64,000 nt of DNA from Symbiodinium natans (Eukaryota; Sar; Dinophyceae; Suessiales; Symbiodiniaceae), in the NCBI GenBank assembly GCA_905221605.1, contig CAJNDS010002091.1, positions 184,001 through 248,000 on the forward strand, written 5' to 3'. The notes under the pieces are model-generated. The model had not been told where the DNA came from. It worked only from the letters and a program-made list of their open reading frames with translations, and made no database searches. This document shows positions 32,844 through 44,638 of this stretch, one piece after another; within the stretch, counting starts at the first letter, position 1, and each line of letters begins with the position of its first letter. A program made the position numbers and the translations under genes.

Positions 32844-33059
32844 ACTTGGAAGCAGACTTAGCAAATCTACTTCGTATCCCCTAGAAACCCCATTAAAAAC
32901 CCCATAACCCAACTTGCTAACCCTGCTTACTAAGTCAAAAGAGCTTCCAAGTAGAGTAATAGCCCCCAAACCCTAAACCCCAAACCCTGACCCTAAACCC
33001 TACACCCTACTACACCCTAAACCCTAAATCCCAAACTAAGTCAATAGAGCTTCCAAGTA
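32844..33059. mobile_element. MITE family K with duplicated right end around telomere-like sequence
   Basis: An element with ends ACTTGGAAGC and GCTTCCAAGT (32844-32953) is followed by about 80 bp rich in CCCTAAA-type units. A second copy of its last 25 bp then follows (ACTAAGTCAATAGAGCTTCC..., 33035-33059; one mismatch to 32929-32953). Either the telomere-like tract was inserted with a 25-bp duplication or the end was duplicated separately. Confidence 0.65.
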
Positions 33060-33179
33060 TCCTCTACCTGCACAACAGTCCGACTAAGGGCCCCACCGTC
33101 ACCTGCCAGGTGCTCGCCGGCTTTGAAATGCAGGTGTTTCGGGTGTAGGTGTAGGGTTTAGGGTTTAGGGTTTAGCATT

Positions 33180-33189
33180 TGGGGGGGGG

Positions 33190-33226
<37 letters not shown>
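33180..33226 (+). repeat. G homopolymer tract
   Basis: About 46 nt of G with one TT interruption. Confidence 0.9.
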
Positions 33227-33227
<1 letters not shown>

Positions 33228-33583
33228 AGGGAAGTTGAGAGTTTAGGGTCTTAAGGTTCTGGATTTAGGGTTGAGGGTTTGGGGAAGGTGTTTCGGGTTT
33301 TCGGGCTCCTTGCCGGGTCACGGTTTGGGGCTTAGGGTTTTGGTTTTCGGGGGATAAGCGTTTGTAAGTGCGAACTGCGTAATTGGTTTAATGGACCGGA
33401 ACCAAAGTTAAAGTACTTAGAACTTCTGCGAACCCACTCATACAAAGAGGGGACGCCTCCCCCATGCAGATCCCCGAGGGAAAACTGTGTCTGCATGTGT
33501 TTCATAGTATCTAACGATAGTAACTAACGATACCATGTCTCGTGATGAGGCACTACAAAACCTTGAACTGTTGTCGTGTGAAG

Positions 33584-33776
33584 CCCCCCCCCCCCCCAAA
33601 CAAAAAAAAAAACACACACACCCTAAACTACACCCACAACCTAGAACATTGAAGACGCCCGCAGCTATATTAGCTCATTTCAATATGGGCACCCTTTTTT
33701 GGGGGTTTAGCTACTTTATAAGCGAACCCATAACCAACAAATAAAGTAAAGGGTACCACTGGGCTACCAAGTCATA
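33584..33776. repeat. C/A junction followed by MITE family G copy
   Basis: About 14 C, AAAC and ten A (33584-33611), then an element (33660-33776) with internal GGGCACCCTTTTTTGGGGG and right end GGGCTACCAAGTC. Confidence 0.6.
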
Positions 33777-35720
33777 TTGACAGACTCCTTTCACAAAGGA
33801 CAAAACCATTGCGGCCATGACCCAGTTCGATGACCGAGTCCGACCCATAAGCCCCAGAGCCAATAACATCCCTAAACCCTAAACCCTAAACCCTGAACCC
33901 TCAACCCTAAACCCTGAACCCTGTACCCTAAACCCTAAACCCCAAGCCAACCTCTCTCTAAAACCTGAAGATGCCGAGAGCAGCCTGAGCAGCTTTCGAA
34001 GCAAAATGCTTGACAGGTTGTAAAAGGCGCAGCTCGGCATCGGGTTTGGAACAACTTAGACTTAGACATACCCCATCAGCCCGAAGCCCTTAACATCCCT
34101 AGACCCTAAACCCTAAACCCGAAACCCTAAACCCCAAATCCTAAACCCTAAACCAACCTCTCTAAACCCTTAGAAAACCCACAGCAGCAAGCACCGCCTC
34201 TCGGCCGTCGCTGCGCTTGAGGACCACGTCGAAGAGCCCCTCGCGGACGATGAACATGCTTTGGCTCACCTTTTTTGGGGTTCAGGATTTGGGGTTGAAG
34301 GGTTTGGGGTTTAGGGGTTTGGGGGGTTTAAGGGCGTTTGGGCTGTAGGGGGGCCCTTTGGAGATCGCTTTCTCAGACATGGCATCCTGCTAAGGACCGT
34401 TGTTGGCAACGGTGATTCAAAACCGGCAGGCGGAAGGCCGTTTAGTCTTGCAGCAAAATAGAACTGTAAACAGCAAGAGTGGGTTTACAATTTTGGCTTG
34501 AGGGTCTCCAGGTCGTGAGCATACATATCGACATTCCCTCAACGACAGTCATGTTGGCAAGGACCTGGGGGCACCTCTCTGAATGATTGAAGAGAAAGCA
34601 AGATGCTAAACGACAGGCCTTACTTGCGGTAGAGTTTAGGGTTTAGGGTTTAGTGTTTAGGGTTGAGGGTTCAGGGTAAGTTTAAGGTTTAAGGTTTAAG
34701 GTTTAGGCTCTTGGGATGCCGCCATGCGGCCTGGCCCTGCGACACCAGCATCTCGTTTTGCCTCACGTCGCGCAGCTTCCTTGGCTCCAGAATTGAGCAA
34801 CACAAAGCCCTCGAAGCCTCCAAAATCCCACACCCCTCCGGTTCAGTGATTACAACATTACTCTGTCTGATTTTTGGTCGTTTCATCTAAGCCTAAACCC
34901 TCAAGCCCTTCAACCTCTATGCCTGGAAGTCCGGAATTTCCGGAATTTTTGCCGTGTAGGCCAACCCTCAACCCATCCATCACGCGATGAGGACGAGCGT
35001 CATGGCTCCCACGACATTCCAGATGAGCTCCTGGCTTGGGACAGGGTTGCAGGGGGTTTAGGGTGTAATTAGGCGGGGGGGGGTGGGTGGAGGGATGATG
35101 TAGGGGTTTAAAGTCTAGGATGTAGGGCTTGGGGTTTAGGATGTGGGGGTTTGGGGTGCGTTAGGGCTTAGAGGTCAGGGTTCAGGGGGAGTTTGGGGGG
35201 GGGGGGGGGGACTTAGGCGCAGTGCCTGAGCCCTGAACCTTTAAGCTCAACCCTTTGAGCCCCTAAACCCTCAGCACTAAACCCTTCTACCCGGAAACAA
35301 CCGTAAACCCTAAACCCTAAACCCTAAACCCTACACCCTGAGCCCCTGAACATCCCTGAACCCTAAACATCCCAAGCTCCCAACCCCGAAACCCAACCCC
35401 CCGCTCGCAAGCCCTTAGGGTTTGGGGTGTGAGGTTTAGGGTTTATAGGGTTATATGATTATAGGTTTGGGGTTTGGGGTTTGGGGGTTGGGGTTTGGGG
35501 TTTCTGGAGATAAATTTGACTAGAGCCGGAAGAGAATGAAGAGAAGAGCGTGGCGCTCACCCGAAGTTGGTCGTTTGTCACTTCGGCAATCATTTCCCCT
35601 TAGTGGCTTCCTGGACCCAAAAGGTAGGATTGTAGAAAACCCCAAGAGAGTAGACTCAAGTTCTTGTCTCTAGATCCAAAGTCACCTCTTGCAAAGAGGG
35701 ATCTGAACCGGAGGCATTGC
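33777..35720. other. Mosaic spacer
   Basis: Unique sequence with short C- and G-strand tracts (33.87-33.94, 34.10-34.16, 34.63-34.66, 35.30-35.33 and 35.42-35.50 kb). Two near-copies share AACATCCCTA(A/G)ACCCTAAACCC around 33.87 and 34.09 kb with similar flanks (CATAAGCCCCAGAGCC / CAGCCCGAAGCC), a diverged ~220-bp duplication. No gene was recognised. Confidence 0.45.
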
Positions 35721-35824
35721 CTAGTTGCTGAGCACCCTGGCCCAAAAGAGGTTCACCTTTCAAAACCAGTAGGATTGTTTTTTTTTACCCCAAAGGTTGA
35801 AGGGTTATATACTCAGCTACTAAG
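35721..35824. mobile_element. MITE family I copy 2
   Basis: CCTAGTTGCTGAGCACCCTG at the left and TACTCAGCTACTAAG at the right. The internal AGGATTGTTTTTTTTT and CCCCAAAGGTT match the 17.27 kb copy. Confidence 0.65.
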
Positions 35825-36582
35825 ATTGACCGAAGTAGAAGACTTGACAAGGAGGTCATGCAGGTCGAGCTGGCGACCCCGAACCCGAAATCCCTAAACT
35901 AAACTCCCAAACCGGCAAAATCCCTATGCACACAAAACCAAGAAAAAGAAAACAAACACAAACAAAAACCTTAACCACGCCCTAAATAACTCCGAAATAA
36001 ATGCACAAAGAAACCTCCAAAACCCTAAACCCTAAACCCTAAACCCTAAACCCTAAACCCTGAAACTCCCGTGAAATCTCGTCCTCCCGGTGGTGGCCCA
36101 TCGCCATCTTCAGACCCTCGCCTTGCAGCTTCTAAAAGGACTTGGGGTTTAGGGTTTAGGGTTTGGGGTTTGGGGTTTAGGGAGGACTTAGGGCTTAGGT
36201 TTAAGATGGTTTAGGGTTTGAGGCTGAAAGTTTGGCGTTTGGGTTTAGGTTAAGGGTTTTAGGTTAAGGGCGAGGTTTATACCGTTTCGGGTTGAAGACT
36301 TAAGGGTTAGGGCTTAGGTTTGGCTGCTCTCCGCAGCTCTAAGCGCTGAACCCCACACCCTACCTCGAGTGTGTTAGCGCCTTTTGGGTTTAGGGTTCAC
36401 CCCTAAACCCTAAGCCCAAAACCCTAATCCCTAAACCCTAAATCCTAAACCCTAAACTCCAAAATGGTCTGGTTTCGGTCTGGGGGTGCTGAGATTTCTG
36501 ACACTCTGGCTGGAACCAGACGAGTTTCAACATCCGATTCTGCGAAGGTGGTTCGAGGCTCTTAGCGTTTAGGGTTAGGGCT

Positions 36583-36681
36583 TGGGATGTTCCCCCGTAT
36601 ACGAACAGTCCTAAATAGGGATTGCAATAGGGGGTACTATGAGCCCTATTGAGGGCTGCTAGTAGAAGGGGGAACATCCCA
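36583..36681. mobile_element. MITE family A copy 3
   Basis: Ends TGGGATGTTCCCCC and GGGGGAACATCCCA are perfect inverted repeats. The interior is as in the other copies. A right-half relic (AAGGGGGAACATTTCA) lies near 36.99 kb after a 17-base C tract. Confidence 0.8.
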
Positions 36682-37914
36682 TTTTGAGGCCCTTAGGCTT
36701 TAGGGTTGAGGGCTGGGGCTTGGTGTTTAGGGGTAAGGTACACGGCTACCAAAGGCTCAGAGGCTTGCAGCCTGAGCCACCGATACCATCCCCCACATAC
36801 ATGTGTAGGAGTTGCAGCCCTAAATCCTAAGCCCGAACCCTAAACCTTTAACCCTAAACTCTAAGCCCTAAGCCCTACATGCACATAGCGGTAGGGGCTC
36901 GATCTCGGGTTTTGGGCGTGCAGTTTGTGAGTTCTCCCCCCCCCCCCCCCCCCTATTATAATCCCGATGAAGGACTGTAAGAGAAAGGGGGAACATTTCA
37001 AAGTAAACCTATAAAGCCTAAGCCTTCTAAGCCCAAAGCCCCACCAAAAAAGGGGCCATAGGCCACAAGACCAGCTATCAGCCGGGATGCTGGTCTCAAA
37101 GATGATCTTCAGCCACTCCTGTCGGGCCAGGGTTTAGGGTTGAGGGTTTGGGGTTAGGGCTTAGGGCTAGCGGGCGAATTGACCCCCTAGTCAGTAAGGG
37201 TTTCGGGTTTAGGCTCGAATTCTGCTTTACCCAAATTGGGTTCTGGGTAGTCAATGGTAGTCACATAAACCCAGGTTCTAATCCCCTCAAATAGCTAGTA
37301 ATACCTGCAAGCTTTGAAGCCTTGAAGGGTCAAAGGGCCGGGGGTTTTAGCCGCCCTCCTGTTTGGGCACCAGAGTCTCAGGGGCCTGCAGTGGCCTCGC
37401 CATAAACCCGGGCGCTTCCAACCCTAAACCCTAAACCCTAAACCCTAAACCGATCCTCAGACGGTGAGAGCCCCAGCAGCTCCGTGGCGCTGGCACCTCC
37501 GCAGCTTCAGGCCCTTCTGGTCCTTCTCGTTCAGGAGTCTGGTGTTCAGGCAAACGACGTCTTTCGCAACCTCCAGCACAAAAGAATGCCCCAAGACCCG
37601 AGCCCTAAGCCTTAAGCCCTAAACCCTAACCCCTCCACCCCACAAAGCCCTAACGCTCTCTCTGTCAAACCCGGCCCCCACCACACCCCACCCGACCCTC
37701 AACCCGCACCCCCAAAAGCCCCGTCCACCTGCCCCTCCGAAGCCCTGAACCCTAAACCCTAAACCCTAAACCCTAAACCCTAAACCCAAAACCCTAAACC
37801 CCCAAGCCCTCGGCCTGCTCGCCCCGGTCCACCGCCAGTGCCGGCGACGGCGACGGGCGGTCGACCCGCAGCCGGTGTTCGGCGACGCGAGCTTCGAGGC
37901 TCCTGGCTTCATTG

Positions 37915-38456
37915 TAGGGGGGTTTAGGGTTTAGGGTTTAGGGTTTAGGGTTTAGGGTTTAGGGTTCAGGGTTTAGGGTTTAGGATTCAGTTAAAGGCTC
38001 AAGGTTTTCGGGTTTAGGGATTGAGGGGTTCCAGCTAAGGGGTTTGGGATCTCGAGATTAGGAAGTTGAGGGGTCTGAGCTTTTAGGTTTAGGGTTTAGG
38101 GTTTAGGGTGGGGTGGGTTTAGTTGGAGCTCGTGTTCTTTTAAATTTCTCTGTGGGCTGTTCTATGTAGGTAGTGCCAGAGAAAGGCAAATCCAGCTAGG
38201 GGTAGGGTTTGGGTTGAGGTGGTACAAGATTCCGCTGTAGAACCCATCTATAACCCCTATGTCCCTTCTAAGGGTCCCTCCCTTTAGTCCCTTGAGTTTG
38301 GGTTTAGGGTTGTAGGGAATTAGGGTTTAGGGTGTAGGGTGTAGGTTTAGGGTTTAGGGTTTAGGGTTTAGGGTTTAGGGTTTAGGGTTTAGGGTTTAGG
38401 GTTTAGGGTTTAGGGTTTAGGGTTTAGGGTTTAGGGTTTAGGGTTTAGGGTTTAGG
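37915..38456 (+). repeat. G-strand telomere-like arrays
   Basis: About nine units at 37919-37985 with one TTCAGGG, and about 16 perfect units at 38346-38456. Short relics lie between them. Confidence 0.93.
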
Positions 38457-38569
38457 ACATTCACTCTTCTATGAGGGCTGGAACCACGTAGGGTGGATGG
38501 ATGGGGTTGGGGGCTTTTGGTTGCTCTAAATCCTGCCATTGCCATGCGCCCTGAACTTCAAACGCCTAA

Positions 38570-38863
38570 GAACCCTTAACCCTAAACCCTAAACTGTAAA
38601 CTCTAAACCCTAAACCCTAAACCCTAAGCCCTAAGCCCTAAACCCTAAACCCTAAACCCTAAACCCTAAACCCTAAACCCACAGAATTCGGGGGCCGCCT
38701 TCTCTCGGTGTCGACATGCGTAGCCACGGATGGCACTCTCTGCCGCAGCTCGGCACTAGGCGTCTGCGGCAGCTCCTCATCACGTTAGGGTTTAGGGTTT
38801 AGGGTTTAGGGTTCAGGGTTCAGGGTTCAGGGTTCAGGGTTCAGGGTTCAGGGTTTAGGGTTC
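38570..38863. repeat. C-strand array, then G-strand array with TTCAGGG block
   Basis: C-strand units at about 38578-38680. G-strand at 38785-38863 has four TTTAGGG units followed by seven TTCAGGG units. The two arrays face each other across about 100 bp. Confidence 0.92.
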
Positions 38864-39179
38864 ATCCGAAAGGGTTAGATAGGGGCTCAGGGGTTAGGGC
38901 CTAATCTTTAGGATTTTAACATTTAGGGTTCGGCCGAGCCTCGGAACCATGAATTCGAGGCCCCAGGAGCTACCCCAGAAACTCTGAACCACAAACCCAG
39001 AATCCCCATACCCCCTACCCCCCGAACCCTAAACCCTCAACCCTAAACCCTAAACCCAAACCCTAAACCCTAAACCCTAAACCCTAAAGCCCATAAACCC
39101 CAAACCCTCAACCCTGAGCCCAACCATGTTGCGAGGCCTGAAGTCGCGGAGCCGCGGCGGATCCTGGCTTCGGAACCCA

Positions 39180-39400
39180 GGGTTCAGGGTTGAGGGTTTG
39201 GGGTTGGGGGTTTGGGGTTTAGGGCTTGGGGTTGAGGGTTTGGGATTTAGGGTTTGGGGTTTGGGGTTTGGGGTTTAGGGCTTGGGGTTTAGGGTTTAGG
39301 GTTTAGGATTTGGGGTTTAGGGTTTAGGGTTTTGGGTTTAGGGTTTATGTGGTTGCGGTTTAGGGTTTGGGGTTATGGGGTCATGGGGTGTAGGGTTTGC
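39180..39400 (+). repeat. Mixed TTTGGGG/TTTAGGG tract
   Basis: About 220 bp alternating GGGGTTT, GGGTTTA and decayed units, poorly homogenised compared with other arrays. Confidence 0.85.
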
Positions 39401-40198
39401 GGTGTGGGTCTGTAGAGTGAGGTCCGGGCTTTTCATGGGCTTGAAGCGGGGCTTGAAAGTTTCGGCGGTTCACGAACCTGTGCATGCGTGCAAAATGAAG
39501 ATGAACCAAAAACTTCAGTTGTCAACAACATGACAGAAACAGAAGTCCAAAAAGTCCTGGATAAGTAAGATAACGTTTTGGCCGTTTCTTAAAAAGGTGC
39601 GAGTATCATAAATGCTGCAACACGTATGGATGCTTCTGGAAATTGTGGCCGAGGTTGCATAGGTGGGATATATTCACAGGTAAACATCTACAGCCCAAAC
39701 CCTAAAAATCTGAAGCCTAACCCCTGAACGACAGCCTAGAAACCCAAAACCCCGGAAGCCCTACAAACCACCACACCCCGAACCCTGAGCTCTCAACCCT
39801 AAGTCTTAAGCCCTAAACTTGTCAAAGTCCTCAGCCCTCCAAGCCCTAAACCCTAAACCCTAAACCCTAAACCCTAAACCCTAAACCCTAAACCCCAAAC
39901 CCCAAACCCCACACCCTAACCTGAACAATCCTAAATAGCCGGGCCTGAAGGCGACACACCCACCACACCTTTGGCTGCTCGCAGCTTGTCGCGCCTGACT
40001 CAACTGTACGGATCTTTGGGAGAAGGACGTGGAAGTTGAACTTGGGGGTTTAGGGTTTAGGGTTTAGGGTTTAGGGCTTAGGGTTTAGGGTTTAGGGTTA
40101 GGGATAGCGTTCCGGATTTTGGATTTCATTCACTCCCGGGATGCTAGGCCTCAAAATGGCCGGGAATTCGGGTACTGCCGTCCTACTAGTAGATGGAC

Positions 40199-40447
40199 TG
40201 GGATGTTCCCCTTTATACTAACAGTTCTGAATAGGGATTTTGGTACCCCATAGGATAGTCCCTAAACCCCAAACCACGTCAACTTGGATTTTAGCGGCGT
40301 TTTGAGCTCCCCAACAAATCTTGAACCCTTAATCCCCTCCCCCTGATTTCAACCCTCCCCCCCCCTTTCTCTAATATTGAATGCCTTCATATATATAGCT
40401 ATATTAGGAGTATATGGGGTATTTAATAATAGGGGTTTAATATTAGG
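40199..40447. mobile_element. Half copy of MITE A and a MITE J copy
   Basis: 40199-40261 carries the left end and interior of family A (TGGGATGTTCCCCTTTATAC, ACAGTTCTGAATAGGG) without the right end. 40368-40447 is a family J hairpin with TAATATTGAATGCC and TTTAATATTAGGG ends around a TATATAGCTATATTA centre. Confidence 0.6.
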
Positions 40448-40523
40448 GAGGGCGGAGTAGTATCGATCCCCAAACCAACCCTGATCTACAAAACCTAAAT
40501 ATCCTGAACCTGTAAAGCCTCTA

Positions 40524-40613
40524 TAGACCCTAGACCCTAGACCCTAGACCCTAGACCCTAGACCCTAGACCCTAGACCCTAGACCCTAAACCCTAAACCC
40601 TAAACCCTAAACC
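40524..40613 (-). repeat. Array switching from CCCTAGA to CCCTAAA
   Basis: Nine units of CCCTAGA, then about four of CCCTAAA. In G-strand sense this is TTTAGGG followed by TCTAGGG, the same order as at 29.27-29.37 kb. Confidence 0.95.
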
Positions 40614-40732
40614 CAGACGCGCTAAGGAGGGCACCACGACATCGCAGACCAGTTCGGATAGCGCTCGGAAGCAGCCATGCCTGAGCACAAGGACTGAGGG
40701 TTTTGGGTTAACAGGGTTTAGGGAGGGCAGAG

Positions 40733-40785
40733 GGTTTAGGGTTTAGGGTTTAGGGTTTAGGGTTTAGGGTTTAGGGTTTAGGGTT
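40733..40785 (+). repeat. Telomere-like array, G strand
   Basis: Seven to eight perfect TTTAGGG units. Confidence 0.95.
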
Positions 40786-41366
40786 TGAGATGGTTTAGGG
40801 TTTTAGGGAGGGTTTAGGATTTAAGGTTTCGCATGTAGAGGGTTTCTTAGGCCCGAAGCACTGAACCCAAGACGCAACCTGCCCTGGTCTCCTGAACTGA
40901 GCCTTCCTACCTTCTAGCGAATTTTTGGGCCAAGTTCTACATGCATAGGGCGTGTTGGGGTTTCGGGTTATGAGCCTAGACCCCAAACCCTTAACCCTTC
41001 AACGGGTCTAGGGGTTTGCAGGCTTAGTCCGTATGCGCTATACAGGGCTGTTTTGAAAGGGTCTGAATCATCCCATAGTCAAACATCTAGACTACATTCC
41101 CCTAGAACCTTAATACAAAAATATTGCCTTATAATCCTTGGGTTTTGTTTGAGCTCATACAGAAATTAAGTCCTAACGAGGTTGTAGTAGAGGGCCTTTT
41201 GATGGGATCCTAGACCCATCTGAAAACTGGGCACCTTGCGTCTATCAAAAGGGGGTTTAGGGTTTAGGGTTTATAGGGTTCGAGACTTCCCAAGCGACTT
41301 CCCAAAGCGACGCCAGCGCGAGCCCGACGCCTCAAACCGCAGACCCTGGACTGTAAGCATGTGATT

Positions 41367-41489
41367 TGGGATGTTCCCCCTTATACTAACAGGTTTAGGG
41401 TTCAGGGTTTAGGGACAGTCCTTAATAGGATTATAGTACCCCTGATTCTAATGCCTATTAAGGACTGCCAGTATAGGGGGAACATCTCA
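41367..41489. mobile_element. MITE family A copy 4 interrupted by telomere-like insert
   Basis: Both inverted ends are present (TGGGATGTTCCCCC and GGGGGAACATCTCA). In other copies the interior reads ACTAACAGTCCTTAATAGG. Here 22 bp (41393-41414: G, TTTAGGG, TTCAGGG, TTTAGGG) lie between ACTAACAG and ACAGTCCTTAATAGG, so ACAG is present on both sides (41389-41392 and 41415-41418). This is an insertion of telomere-like repeat into an existing element with a 4-bp duplication. Confidence 0.88.
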
Positions 41490-41689
41490 ACATGTAATCC
41501 AAGATATTGTCATCTAGGCAGGAAGCACGCCCTGAACCCCAAACCCCAAACCCCAAACTCGAAACCCGAAACCCTAAACCCTAAACCTCACAGCTCTTCA
41601 CTTAGGAGTGCCCAGTGGCGCTGTTCGCATGGCAACCTGTAGAGGGCGTTGCGGCATTGTGCCTGGCAGCTGTGGGACTCCCATACATC

Positions 41690-41880
41690 CTCAAGTAAGG
41701 ATGCTTAAGGGCTCAAACCAAGCATTAAAGGGCTTTTGGGTTGAAGGGCTTAAGGGCTTGTAAGGGTTAAAGGGCTCAGGGGCATGAAATGGCTTTAGGG
41801 CTTAAGCGTCAAAGGGCTTAAGGGTTTGAGGGTTTTAGGGGCTTGAGGGCTTCAGGCCTTACAGGCCAAACGCTCCAGAG
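41690..41880 (+). repeat. Decayed GGGCTTAAGGG-type tract
   Basis: About 190 bp of degenerate GGGCTTAAGGGCTTGTAAGGG sequence with no clean period, consistent with an old telomere-like array. Confidence 0.55.
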
Positions 41881-41955
41881 TCCGAACCCTAAACTCTAAA
41901 CCCTAAACCCTAAACCCTAAACCCTAAACCCTAAGCCCTGCAGCAAGGAAAATGG

Positions 41956-42073
41956 TTAGGGTTTAGGGTTTAGGGTTTAGGGTTTAGGGTTTAGGGTTTA
42001 GGGTTTAGGGTTTAGGGTTTAGGGTTTAGGGTTTAGGGTTTAGGGTTTAGGGTTTAGGGTTTAGGGTTTAGGG
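41956..42073 (+). repeat. Telomere-like array, G strand
   Basis: About 17 perfect TTTAGGG units. A C-strand array at 41886-41936 lies 20 bp to the left, so the two arrays are inverted relative to each other. Confidence 0.96.
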
Positions 42074-42585
42074 TGCGGCTTCGTGATGGCAAGGCCGATG
42101 CTAAAGTTCGCGTGTCTGGAATTTGGTTTGGGCCCGCTTGGTGATGCACTTCCTGTCGTTGAGGATTTAGGGTCTTCAGGCCCTAGGGTTTAAGGTTTGG
42201 GCTAGGGTAGAGAAGTCCAACAGATTTCAGGACCCTGCTTCGAATTCCGAGTGATTGGTGGTATACCTTGACCCCCCAAACCACGCCGCTATAACTTAGG
42301 CTCTTTTGACCCCTAAACCCAAAACCCTAAACCTTAGGCTCTTTTTCTGGGCCTGTAGGCCATTGTTATGAGTGGGCTTGGGGGGCGCGTGCCCTGGCGA
42401 CAAAAGCCAAAACCTCTCAACCGTCAACCCTTAAACATCTAAGCTACATGCCCGAAGTGGGATGGTTTGGGGGCTTAGCAGCGTCGTCCAGCTTCATTTT
42501 GAGGGGTTCTACATGGATCAACCCCCATTGGCTACAGGTGATATCTCACCTGAGTTGTGCTACCTGTACCTACGAATTGCTTAAG

Positions 42586-42702
42586 AAACCACCAACAAAC
42601 ATAAAGATATTCTTCCTGAAAAGGGTAGTATGGAGTTGTTTTCGAAACCCCAACAAAAAGAAAGATATTCTCCCTTATAAGGGGCAATATGAAGATATTT
42701 TC
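42586..42702. repeat. Tandem duplication, 59-bp period
   Basis: Two copies share AAACC..CAACAAA, AAAGATATTCT and AAGGGG/GTA(G)TATG. No coding sense. Confidence 0.7.
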
Positions 42703-42777
42703 TGCAATTAGCATATACTTGGCACAACTCCAGCCTCGTCCAAGTCAGCGCTGGCTTGCATGCCGCAGCTGCTCACA

Positions 42778-42896
42778 TGAAGTAGGGTTTTTATTTCTTG
42801 TACCCCCCAAAAGGACACCACATACATACACTCACCAATCTTAAAAAGGAACCTTATATACACTCACCCAAGACCAGTAATAAAAACCCTGCTTCA
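42778..42896. mobile_element. Short TIR element
   Basis: Ends TGAAGTAGGGTTTTTATT and AATAAAAACCCTGCTTCA are 18-bp inverted repeats with one mismatch, flanked by ACA/CAT. Single copy in the window. Confidence 0.75.
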
Positions 42897-43437
42897 CATG
42901 CCCCCAAGAGATCGGTCAGCTGATGTGCGGCGCACGCGCGCTTCAGATTTGACTGCGAAGCTGTCGTGCGTGTGAAGAAGAACATGAACCCCTAAACCCT
43001 AAACCCTAAACCCTAAACCCTAAACCCTAAACCCTAAACCCGATGCTGTCTTAAGACTGTTTGTGCAGAATATGTTGATGCCATCTTGGCTGCAATAGTG
43101 CGCGCTCTGGCTGGTACGTTCCCTCCACTGGATTGTGTCAGCTTACCGATAGACCGTACTTCGACCCAGCTGTTTGCATGAACGTGCGCCATCCTAAACC
43201 CTAGACCCTAAACCCTGAACCCTAAACCCGAGTTTATCTCAACCCCGAACCCTAAACCCTAAACCCTAAACCCTAAACCCGGGGCTGTCTGCAGAGCTCC
43301 TAAAGCGAGCCAGGGCTCCGAGACTTCAGGTTAGGGTGTAGGGTTTAGGGTTTAGGGTTTGGGGTTCAGTGTTTAGGGTTTAGGGTTTGGGGTTTAGGGT
43401 TCGGGGTTCAGGGTTTGGGGCTTAGAGTTTAGGGGTT

Positions 43438-43521
43438 TAGGGTTTATAGGGTTTATAGGGTTTATAGGGTTTATAGGGTTTATAGGGTTTATAGGGTCTA
43501 AAGGGTCTAAAGGGTCTAAAG
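43438..43521 (+). repeat. Nonamer arrays TTTATAGGG then GGGTCTAAA
   Basis: Six to seven TTTATAGGG units pass into three GGGTCTAAA units. Both have a nine-base period. C-strand counterparts (CCCTATAAA) lie at 44.9 kb. Confidence 0.93.
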
Positions 43522-43867
43522 GGTTTGTAGGGTTTGGGTTTTGGGGTTTATAGTGTTGCCAACTTCGGGTGCGCTTTGGGGTTGCGAGGTGTACTCCCAC
43601 TCTCTCCCTAAGGTCCATGTGAAGTATATCACTTGCGCCTTCACTGGGGCTCTTAGACAGTAGCTTCGGTAGTAGCTTTAAGGCCCAAGTATATACTAGA
43701 TGTATTCATACATATACATATATATATGTATACATATGTGTACACGAACTCTTCAATTATGCACCCCCCACCCCCGCCCTAATTGCAGCGTCTGGCCCCA
43801 AAGCTGAAATGAAGCGGGGACTATGGTGGTTGAGTTCAGTGTGTTGCCAGACCAGGCTTCTAATTCT

Positions 43868-43960
43868 ACGCTAAACTCAAAAAATGTCTACAATTACCTA
43901 AACCCGAAACCCTAAACTCAAAAAACAATTGTCCACAATTACCTAAACCCGAAACCCTAG
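43868..43960. repeat. Tandem duplication, ~48 bp
   Basis: Two copies of CTAAACTCAAAAAA...ACAATTACCTAAACCCGAAA, differing by a short insertion. They end in CCCTAGACCCTAAA. Confidence 0.75.
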
Positions 43961-44638
43961 ACCCTAAATTCGATCCTGGTCTTACTGGCCTGCAAAGAGG
44001 AACCTAGCCCATCTAAAAGGGCAATAAGGGTGCGCCTGACTCCTAAAGCCCAAGACCCAAAACCCAAAACCCCAAACCCTAAACCCTAAACCCGAAACCG
44101 TAAACCCTAACTGGGCATCCTTAGGATTGGGGATTTTCGGGCTTGGTTTGGTGCTCATGGCCCTCGGCGTGGGACTTTCAAGGGGCGAGGGTTGAGGGTT
44201 GTTGAGGACTTGGGGTGTAGGGCATGGTTTTCGGAGTGCAGGGCCATAATTAGGGTTTGCGGGCTACAGGGTTATGACAGGTTCAGGTTTGAACCCTGAA
44301 CCCCAAATGCCTTCAACCCCTAAACCCTACTCCCTCCTTGCGCCCTATACATACTGGCAGGGCAGGCTCACTTCACCCGTACGTACTGAGAGGAAGTTTC
44401 GGCATACATAGCTCCACATTTCACAAGACCCTGCAGTTTTTGAAGCCACGGCCAAATAAAACACTAAACCCTGAACCCTAAACCCTAACTCCTAAACCCT
44501 AAAATCCTAAAACCCTAAAGCCCTAAAAACCTCACACGCATTTGCCAGAAAGACCACTGCGCATGTCTGTGTAAGTCTCAGGTCTCTGGATCAAGTGAGG
44601 CCGGGCCTCCGATTGAAGCCTTTAAATTCGGGAGTTGT

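Noticed and set aside
34480-34500. Dinoflagellate spliced-leader-like sequence (ATTTTGGCTTGAG)
   Set aside because: It matches only part of the leader and differs in the ending; no complete leader or its complement was seen in the window.
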